From CAYRGQ01 sp964444885 (GTDB lineage Bacteria > Bacteroidota > Bacteroidia > Sphingobacteriales > Sphingobacteriaceae), in NCBI GenBank assembly GCA_964444885.1, contig CAYUIZ010000112.1, forward strand, positions 1 to 9,402: 9,402 bases of DNA, given 5' to 3'. The position numbers and the translations under genes are program-made. Of the stretch, positions 1-5,448 are shown piece after piece; the stretch's first letter is position 1, and every line of letters starts with the position of its first letter. The notes under the pieces were generated by a model. It saw nothing but the letters and a program-made list of their open reading frames with translations, did no database searches and was not told the origin of the DNA.

Positions 1-428
1 ACAACATTATAGTGACCGCTCTCCCTTCCGCACACGAGGAAATAACGTTTACCGACGAGGGATACAGCTGGTTCCTCGGCTATGTCATCACAAGCGAAAA
101 TCGCACGGTTTACCATAGCGGCGACTGCATCCCGTATGAAGGCCTGCTCGAACGGCTCCTTAAATTTAAGGTCGACATTGCCTTCCTGCCGGTTAACGGA
201 CGAGATGCCGTCCGTAAAGAAAATGGCATCCCCGGAAACTTTACGATCGACGAGGCTGTGGATTTGTGTGTCCGTGCAAAAATACCCACCCTAGTGTGCC
301 ATCATTTCAATATGTTTGATTTCAATACTGTCCATCCACGCGAGTTGCGGACGGTAAAAGAACAGGTTAAAAGCAACGTGTCCGTGATTATTCCCGAAGA
401 TAGTAGCGCAAAAGAACGAGAAACATAG
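1..428 (+). CDS. UlaG-like metallo-beta-lactamase-fold hydrolase, 3' part
   Basis: This is the C-terminal part of a cytoplasmic metallo-hydrolase. The frame is open to the left edge (codons begin at position 3), so the start and the usual HxHxDH metal motif lie outside the window; the GTG at 12 is not taken as a start. Visible family marks are PSAHEE (histidine ligand), YHSGD (aspartate ligand), LPVNGRD, and CHHFNMFDFNT near the end, where the last metal histidine is expected. This arrangement resembles UlaG (L-ascorbate-6-phosphate lactonase), but relatives act on other lactones and phosphoesters, so no substrate is claimed. The protein ends PEDSSAKERET. The next ORF starts 46 bp downstream with no terminator visible between, so the gene probably belongs to the same transcript. 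Family is clear; substrate is unknown. Confidence 0.85.
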   Translation, partial: NIIVTALPSAHEEITFTDEGYSWFLGYVITSENRTVYHSGDCIPYEGLLERLLKFKVDIAFLPVNGRDAVRKENGIPGNFTIDEAVDLCVRAKIPTLVCHHFNMFDFNTVHPRELRTVKEQVKSNVSVIIPEDSSAKERET

Positions 429-465
429 GAATAGCCACGCGAAATTCGATCTAATAATTAAAAGC

Positions 466-813
466 AACAAACAAATGCGAAACAACCAAATGACAAAAGG
501 AGTTTTCACGCCCATGTTCGTGTTTGCCCTAGCAGTGAGCACTGTTTTACATCCGGTTTCGGCCCAGCCCGCGGGGCTTCGCTTTGACAGCGAGATTTCG
601 CGCCCCATCCAACACGATGAGGAGCATATTTATACGCTGGAATCCGATGCCAACCAACCTGTGGACATCGAGGTGGTACAGCAGGGCATTAACATCGGGG
701 TTACCGTGGTGGCGCCAGATGGCACCGTGCTGGCCGCGGGCGACAACCAGCGGCACGTTCACGCCGTGGAGCGGATTTCGTTCGATGCGGCCGAAGGCGG
801 TACCCACCGGATC
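466..813 (+). repeat. 348-bp direct repeat, copy A
   Basis: This segment appears identical, base by base on reading, to 1269-1616 (offset 803). It covers 9 bp of leader plus the first 113 codons of the serine hydrolase gene. Homology stops abruptly at both ends: 465 C versus 1268 A upstream, and 814 C versus 1617 A downstream. The lack of visible divergence implies either a recent duplication or ongoing gene conversion. Confidence 0.97.
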
Positions 814-1269
814 CACATTGCCTCGGTTTCTTATGAAGGTTTTAGGGATCGCCCTTTTAACGGCTTTAATGAGGGGGCATCCAGCTCTACATTTTCTGAA
901 TCAGACAAGCCGGAACACACAAAATTTATGATTTTGGTGGAAAAGACTATAGATGGAGTCAAACTATCTTGTGTGAAAGGTTGTGCATTTAAGGTGCTTA
1001 TTTTTAGGTTGGAAGACAATATTCCACAAGCAATTGACCAATTTGGTATGAGTTCGTTAAAAAGAGACAAACCTGAACGAGATAGTAATCTCGCCAATTT
1101 TCTTTTCATAATAAAGAAAGCTAAAGAAGGGTTCAGTCTTGAAGGGCTTGAAGGCACGACATGGAAAGAGTTGTCATTTAGTTGTTCAGAGACATGTCAC
1201 CAAATTATTAAAGACACTGGATTGACTTTGACCGACGGGAATACACCGTTCAACGAAGTAAATAAATAA
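475..1269 (+). CDS. Chimeric exported protein: hydrolase N-terminus fused to two-repeat small protein
   Basis: This 264-residue ORF has three parts. Residues 1-113 equal the start of the serine hydrolase encoded at 1278: a signal peptide (h-region about residues 10-25, cleavage likely after VSA, residue 30) and most of a beta-rich domain. Residues 114-119, HIASVS, equal hydrolase residues 217-222 around its catalytic serine, but the needed lysine is absent and the rest of the fold is missing, so no hydrolase activity is expected. Residues 120-134 come from out-of-frame reading of a foreign start region. Residues 135-264 are a small protein with two similar units, about 150-192 (FMILVEKTIDGVKLSC...GCAF...QAIDQFGM) and 208-250 (FLFIIKKAKEGFSLEG...GTTWKELSF). 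This repeat type recalls small exported hypothetical proteins of Bacteroidota of unknown role. An alternative start at 514 follows AAAGGAG (496-502) but would remove the positively charged n-region. A stable product is possible but unproven. Confidence 0.7.
   Translation: MRNNQMTKGVFTPMFVFALAVSTVLHPVSAQPAGLRFDSEISRPIQHDEEHIYTLESDANQPVDIEVVQQGINIGVTVVAPDGTVLAAGDNQRHVHAVERISFDAAEGGTHRIHIASVSYEGFRDRPFNGFNEGASSSTFSESDKPEHTKFMILVEKTIDGVKLSCVKGCAFKVLIFRLEDNIPQAIDQFGMSSLKRDKPERDSNLANFLFIIKKAKEGFSLEGLEGTTWKELSFSCSETCHQIIKDTGLTLTDGNTPFNEVNK
812..830 (+). repeat. 19-bp junction sequence copied from the hydrolase active-site region
   Basis: The sequence tccacattgcctcggtttc here is identical to 1924-1942, inside the serine hydrolase gene. 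It overlaps the end of repeat copy A by two bases (TC at 812-813), which matches a two-base microhomology at a junction joining 1616 to 1926 coordinates. The skipped interval is 309 bp, a multiple of three, so the hydrolase frame is kept across it. Confidence 0.9.
833..1269 (+). pseudogene. Captured small two-repeat exported protein gene, frameshifted
   Basis: Reading from ATG 833 gives MKVLGIALLTALMRG, a good Sec signal-peptide start, but this frame then leaves the conserved part and stops at 931. One extra base in the G5 tract at 873-877 would join it to the downstream frame and give a 145-residue protein ending at the 1267-1269 stop. The mature part would start near GASSSTFSES and carry two repeats of a motif with aromatic, EKT, dG and GC/GT-W-KELSF positions. 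The DNA is visibly A+T-richer than its surroundings (23 G+C of 60 at 901-960 against 39 of 60 at 2041-2100). The reconstruction is inference; the alternative is that 833 was never a start. Confidence 0.55.
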
Positions 1270-1616
1270 ACAAACAAATGCGAAACAACCAAATGACAAA
1301 AGGAGTTTTCACGCCCATGTTCGTGTTTGCCCTAGCAGTGAGCACTGTTTTACATCCGGTTTCGGCCCAGCCCGCGGGGCTTCGCTTTGACAGCGAGATT
1401 TCGCGCCCCATCCAACACGATGAGGAGCATATTTATACGCTGGAATCCGATGCCAACCAACCTGTGGACATCGAGGTGGTACAGCAGGGCATTAACATCG
1501 GGGTTACCGTGGTGGCGCCAGATGGCACCGTGCTGGCCGCGGGCGACAACCAGCGGCACGTTCACGCCGTGGAGCGGATTTCGTTCGATGCGGCCGAAGG
1601 CGGTACCCACCGGATC
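1269..1616 (+). repeat. 348-bp direct repeat, copy B
   Basis: This is the copy that continues into the intact serine hydrolase gene. Its first base is also the last base of the stop codon of the chimeric ORF (1267-1269). The sequence 429-465, upstream of copy A, is not duplicated, so any leader or promoter element there now serves the chimera first, and the hydrolase depends on read-through from it. Confidence 0.97.
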
Positions 1617-3119
1617 AAGCTGACGCCGCAGCCTGGCTATGCCATCCGGACTGGGCTGGATGACAATGCCTTTATCTGGGACGGTGAGCGGAGCGTGCCC
1701 TATGAGCTAATCAACGAGGCGGGGACGTATACATTGACAGTGAGCCGGGCCGATGGCGGCGGGGACAAGTTGGCGCGGATCGACCGGCTTTTCCGGCCCT
1801 ATACGGTCGCGCAGTCGGCGGGTGTCGCCGTGGGGATCGTCAAGGAAGGGAAAATGCTTTTCTCACGGGGTTACGGACTGTCAAACCTCGAGTATGGAAT
1901 CCCCGTTTCGCCCCACACGCCGTTCCACATTGCCTCGGTTTCAAAGCAGTTTGCCGCTTATGCGCTTGCGGCGCTGCATGACGCCGGGAAGCTGTCGCTG
2001 GACGACGACATCCATCAATACCTGCCTGAGCTGAAAACTCCGGAGCCGATCACCATCCGGCAGATGCTGAACCACAGCAGCGGTCTCCGCGACCAATGGG
2101 TGGTAGCGGCGCTTGCTGGCTGGCGCATGGACGACGTGATCACCCAGCACCAGTTGTTGGGGCTAATCTTCAACCAGGAAGCACTGAACTTTCCGCCCGG
2201 TACGCGGTACCATTATTCCAATGCCAACTATACGTTAGCCGCGGAGATCGTGCGGCGGGTTACCGGCAGGACACTGCGCGAATGGACCACGGCCGAGGTT
2301 TTCGAGCCGCTGGGCATGCTGCAAACGTTCTTCTACGACGACCACGAGGAAATCCTCCCGCAACGGGCCTATTCCTACGACGACCGATCGGGTACGATGA
2401 AGAAAAGCGTGCTAAGCTTTGCCAATTCGGGCGCTACCAGCCTATTCACCACCGTCCACGACTTCGTAAAATGGATGGCCAATTTCCAGCAGCAGTCCGT
2501 CGGGAACGCCCGGATCTTCGAGTTGATGACAACGCCGGGCAAACTCAATGACGGCAGCCAGCTGGGCTATGCGCTCGGCGTCGGCGTCGGCCAGCACAAA
2601 GGACTGCCCACCGTCAACCATTCCGGGGTGGACGCCGGGTACCGTTCGTTCATGCTGTATTTTCCCGAGCAGGACGTGGGCATCATCGTACTGAGCAACC
2701 TCGCTTCGTGCAATACGGTTGACCTGGCACGGCGCACGGCCGACATCTTGCTGGATTTGCCAGCGGACGAGCCGGAGGCCCCTACACCCCAGGCGCCGTC
2801 ACGGCCATATAACGGGGTACGCTATGAGCCGGATGCCCCTGCTTCGGATTACGTGGGCGTATATTACAACCCTGAAGTCCAAACCGAATACCGGATCGCC
2901 GAGCGCGATGGGCAGCTGATCCTCACCCATAAGCGTTTCGAAGATGTCCGGTTGTTGCCCACCGCCCACGACAGGTTCAAGGGCACCTACTGGATATTCA
3001 ACGACCTGGAATTCAACCGCAGCAGCGCGGGAGAAATCACCGGGTTTGCCGTATCGAACGGGGGAGTAACTCGCATGGAATTCCTTAAATTTACCGAGAA
3101 CCATAAAACAGCACGATGA
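1278..3119 (+). CDS. Secreted class C beta-lactamase/DD-peptidase-family serine hydrolase
   Basis: This 613-residue exported protein belongs to the beta-lactamase/penicillin-binding serine hydrolase family (Pfam Beta-lactamase type). A Sec signal peptide is cleaved likely after VSA30. Residues about 31-155 form a beta-rich N-terminal domain resembling pre-peptidase domains. The catalytic domain spans about 165-495 with SVSK (Ser220, Lys223), YSN (Tyr313, Asn315) and HSG (448-450, the KTG counterpart). A C-terminal beta domain (about 522-605, from YVGVYYNPE) is common in Bacteroidota relatives. Members include D-aminopeptidases, DD-carboxypeptidases, esterases and weak beta-lactamases; the D-amino-acid neighbours favour a D-amino-acid peptide or ester substrate, which is inference. 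Start 1278 gives the best signal peptide; ATG 1317, after AAAGGAG (1299-1305), is an alternative. The stop overlaps the ridA start by 4 bp (ATGA), implying coupled translation. Confidence 0.93.
   Translation: MRNNQMTKGVFTPMFVFALAVSTVLHPVSAQPAGLRFDSEISRPIQHDEEHIYTLESDANQPVDIEVVQQGINIGVTVVAPDGTVLAAGDNQRHVHAVERISFDAAEGGTHRIKLTPQPGYAIRTGLDDNAFIWDGERSVPYELINEAGTYTLTVSRADGGGDKLARIDRLFRPYTVAQSAGVAVGIVKEGKMLFSRGYGLSNLEYGIPVSPHTPFHIASVSKQFAAYALAALHDAGKLSLDDDIHQYLPELKTPEPITIRQMLNHSSGLRDQWVVAALAGWRMDDVITQHQLLGLIFNQEALNFPPGTRYHYSNANYTLAAEIVRRVTGRTLREWTTAEVFEPLGMLQTFFYDDHEEILPQRAYSYDDRSGTMKKSVLSFANSGATSLFTTVHDFVKWMANFQQQSVGNARIFELMTTPGKLNDGSQLGYALGVGVGQHKGLPTVNHSGVDAGYRSFMLYFPEQDVGIIVLSNLASCNTVDLARRTADILLDLPADEPEAPTPQAPSRPYNGVRYEPDAPASDYVGVYYNPEVQTEYRIAERDGQLILTHKRFEDVRLLPTAHDRFKGTYWIFNDLEFNRSSAGEITGFAVSNGGVTRMEFLKFTENHKTAR
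1924..1942 (+). repeat. Source of the 19-bp junction sequence
   Basis: Identical to 812-830. It encodes the residues HIASVS of the hydrolase, including the catalytic serine codon (1935-1937). Confidence 0.9.
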
Positions 3120-3496
3120 AACAAGTCATAGCAAGCAACGATGCACCCGCCGCCATCGGCCCCTACAGCCAGGCCATTCGGCACGGCAACTTTGTATTCC
3201 TTTCCGGTCAGCTGCCGATCGATGTTTCGGACGGCTCGGTCCCCAGCGGTATTGCCGCCCAGACCCGGCAGTCGCTGGAGAACATGCAGCATGTGCTGCA
3301 AGCAGCCGGTTGTACGCTGGACCACGTGGTGAAGACCACCTGTTACCTGGCGGACATGGCCTTGTTTCAGGAGATGAATGCGATGTATCAGGCATTCTTC
3401 ACCGTTGCGCCCCCGGCGCGGACCACCATCGCCGCCCGGGAGCTCCCCAAAGGCGTACTGGTAGAGATGGATTGCATAGCTATTCAAACCCCATAA
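3116..3496 (+). CDS. ridA: RidA/YjgF/UK114-family 2-iminobutanoate/2-iminopropanoate deaminase
   Basis: This 126-residue cytoplasmic protein matches the usual RidA length (about 128). Family features are the N-terminal AIGPYSQAI, FLSGQLP (Gly31), TTCYLADM, and the C-terminal block PPARTTIAARELPKGVLVEMDCIA with Arg102 and Glu117 at the positions that bind and hydrolyse the imine. RidA homotrimers hydrolyse the enamine/imine products (2-aminoacrylate, 2-aminocrotonate) released by PLP-dependent serine and threonine dehydratases, so protecting other PLP enzymes. Placement directly before a D-serine dehydratase-like gene, one base apart (stop 3494-3496, next ATG 3498), fits this job closely. RidA paralogues with other imine substrates exist. 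The start overlaps the previous stop in ATGA, so translational coupling is likely. Confidence 0.93.
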   Translation: MKQVIASNDAPAAIGPYSQAIRHGNFVFLSGQLPIDVSDGSVPSGIAAQTRQSLENMQHVLQAAGCTLDHVVKTTCYLADMALFQEMNAMYQAFFTVAPPARTTIAARELPKGVLVEMDCIAIQTP

Positions 3497-3497
3497 A

Positions 3498-4643
3498 ATG
3501 AAGACCGAAACCCCAACAAAAGAAGCTTGGTACCTCGTAGGCAATGCGCACGAAATAGATTCGCCCGCGCTCTTGGTCTACCCCGAACGGGTTACGCATA
3601 ATATCAATTTGGCCAAGTCGATGGTTGGTGATGTGGGCCGTTTGCGGCCGCATGTGAAAACCCATAAGTCGTCGGCCATTACGAAGGCGCAACTGGCTGC
3701 TGGGATTACCCGCTACAAGTGCGCGACGCTCGCCGAAGCCCAAATGCTAGGCCGTTGCGGCGCACCCGATGTGCTCGTGGCTTACCCGCTCTTGGGGCCG
3801 CGCCTGCACGCATTTTTAGCACTGGGTGGCCTGTATCCGGAGACCCGGTTTTCCGTCATCGTGGACGATTTTTCCGCCGCGGAGCAGCTTTCGGACGCTG
3901 CGGTGCAACGGGACGCTGCCATAGACGTTTATATCGACCTGGATATCGGGATGGGCCGTACGGGTACGCCCATCGGTCCGGAAGCCCAGCGGCTCTATGC
4001 GCATTGCCATGCGCTTGCCGGCCTGCGGGTGGTGGGCTTGCACGCCTACGACGGGCAGGTGCGCGAACCCGACGCGGCGAAACTACGCCGCCAATGCGAG
4101 GCGAACTACCAGCCACTGGCCGTCCTGGAGGGCCGTTTGGTCGCGCAGGGGTACCCGGCACCCGAAATTATCGTCGGCGGGTCGCCCTCGTTCCCCTTTT
4201 ATGCAGAAATGAATGGGGTGCAGTGCAGCCCCGGCACGTTCATTCTGTGGGACCACGGTTACGCCACCGATTGCCCCGACCAGGCATTCCTGCCCGCGGC
4301 GGTGTTATTGAGCCGGATTATCTCCATGCCTACGCCGGACACCATCTGCGTGGACCTGGGGCACAAGGCAGTCAGCGCGGAGAATGCCATTGATAAGCGG
4401 GTACACTTCCTCAATGCGCCATCGCTCAAGCCACTCCGCCAGAGCGAGGAACACCTGGTGTTGCAAGCGCCCCAGGGGCACGGGTACCAACTGGGTGACG
4501 TACTCTACGGCATTCCCTACCACATCTGCCCAACGGTGAACCTGTATGGAGCTTACAACGTTGTCGAAAACGGCATGGCCGCCAGCAGCTGGGATATCGA
4601 TGCCCGGCAGCGGTTCCGTTTTCCGCTCACGGATCCAGAATAA
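3498..4643 (+). CDS. D-serine dehydratase / D-threonine aldolase family PLP enzyme
   Basis: This 381-residue enzyme has a fold-type III (alanine racemase-like) PLP barrel followed by the D-serine dehydratase-like C-terminal domain. The PLP lysine lies in RPHVKTHKS (Lys54). The phosphate-binding region includes LDIGMGRTG (about 148-156), GLHAYDG (180-186) and the glycine-rich GGSPSF (227-232). Near the end, YHICPTVNLY supplies His342 and Cys344. From memory of the family, a His-x-Cys pair is the zinc site of eukaryotic-type D-serine dehydratase, whereas D-threonine aldolases use His-x-Asp. That and the adjacent ridA favour dehydration of D-serine or a D-3-hydroxy amino acid to an oxo acid plus ammonia over aldol cleavage. 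Bacterial members with this pair are usually annotated only as D-TA family, so substrate choice is inference. The end is followed by a 67-bp gap before the dipeptidase gene. Confidence 0.9.
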   Translation: MKTETPTKEAWYLVGNAHEIDSPALLVYPERVTHNINLAKSMVGDVGRLRPHVKTHKSSAITKAQLAAGITRYKCATLAEAQMLGRCGAPDVLVAYPLLGPRLHAFLALGGLYPETRFSVIVDDFSAAEQLSDAAVQRDAAIDVYIDLDIGMGRTGTPIGPEAQRLYAHCHALAGLRVVGLHAYDGQVREPDAAKLRRQCEANYQPLAVLEGRLVAQGYPAPEIIVGGSPSFPFYAEMNGVQCSPGTFILWDHGYATDCPDQAFLPAAVLLSRIISMPTPDTICVDLGHKAVSAENAIDKRVHFLNAPSLKPLRQSEEHLVLQAPQGHGYQLGDVLYGIPYHICPTVNLYGAYNVVENGMAASSWDIDARQRFRFPLTDPE

Positions 4644-4710
4644 TGGGTGTACGATACCGGTGCATTGTGATACTGATAGATAAAGGGCTTTTATTAACTG
4701 TTTAGATGAT

Positions 4711-5448
4711 ATGATGTTACAATTGAAATTTTCCATCCCGCAAGCCGTTTTTGCGCTCGCGGTAGTTTTCCTGGCGTGCACGCCGCAATCGTCCAAGGAA
4801 GCGTACGAGCAAAAGTACGGTGCGCCCACTGTGTCATCCGTTTCCGAATACCGAGGCCAAGTCGCGCAAAACCCCGCGCGGGAACTGGTCGACTTGGGTG
4901 TCTACCTGGAGGAGTCGGTTTTCGATCTTGTTTATGCCACTTCGGACAACTTCATGGGTAGGCCGGTGTACACGAAACCGGTTGCCTACTTGCGCAAGCC
5001 GGCCGCGGAAGCATTGCGGGCGGTCGAGGCCGAATTGGCTACGATGGGTTACGGGCTGAAGATTTGGGACGCCTACCGGCCTTACCGCGTGACGGTGGAG
5101 TTTTACGAGCACGTACTGGACTCCACATTTGCCGCCTCGCCCTACACGGGCTCCAAGCACAACCGGGGTTGCGCCGTAGACCTTACGCTCATCGACAAGG
5201 CCACCGGTGAGGAGCTGGCCATGCCCACGCCGTTCGACGAATTTACGCCACGGGCCCATGTGGAGTATACCGATCTACCGGATGACGTGCTTCGGAACCG
5301 GGAATTGCTGGTCCAAACCATGGCAAAGCATGGATTCAACGTTTATGCCGACGAGTGGTGGCATTTTGATTTCCAAGATTGGGACCAATACAGCCTGATG
5401 GATTTGGAATTCGAGGAATTGGAGGGGGCAAACGTATCGCATGATTGA
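4711..5448 (+). CDS. D-alanyl-D-alanine dipeptidase, VanX/DdpX type (M15D), lipoprotein
   Basis: This 245-residue zinc dipeptidase hydrolyses D-Ala-D-Ala into two D-Ala. Diagnostic residues are AYRPY (Arg123, transition-state arginine), SKHNRGCAVD (148-157; the SxHxxGxAxD motif with zinc ligands His150 and Asp157), and DEWWHFD (Glu215 catalytic base, His218 third zinc ligand). The N-terminus has a hydrophobic stretch ending VFLAC (Cys23), a plausible though non-ideal lipobox, so the enzyme probably sits in the periplasm on a membrane, unlike cytoplasmic VanX. No vanHA-type ligase or vanRS pair is nearby, which argues for nutrient scavenging, as with DdpX, rather than glycopeptide resistance. 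ATG at 4711 or 4714 could start it. The 67-bp gap before it holds no clear hairpin or promoter. The end overlaps the permease start by 8 bp. Confidence 0.93.
   Translation: MMLQLKFSIPQAVFALAVVFLACTPQSSKEAYEQKYGAPTVSSVSEYRGQVAQNPARELVDLGVYLEESVFDLVYATSDNFMGRPVYTKPVAYLRKPAAEALRAVEAELATMGYGLKIWDAYRPYRVTVEFYEHVLDSTFAASPYTGSKHNRGCAVDLTLIDKATGEELAMPTPFDEFTPRAHVEYTDLPDDVLRNRELLVQTMAKHGFNVYADEWWHFDFQDWDQYSLMDLEFEELEGANVSHD

Noticed and set aside
833..931. Independent short gene from ATG 833
   Set aside because: The frame loses the conserved protein after the signal-like start and ends at 931; it is better read as the frameshifted start of the captured gene.
466..1616. Diversity-generating or CRISPR-like array
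   Set aside because: There are only two long repeat copies with no short regular spacers, no template/variable pair with adenine-biased changes and no reverse transcriptase in the window.
3719..4393. 224-codon open frame on the plus strand rich in arginine and proline
   Set aside because: It is an out-of-frame reading of the PLP enzyme gene, with low-complexity composition and no family features.
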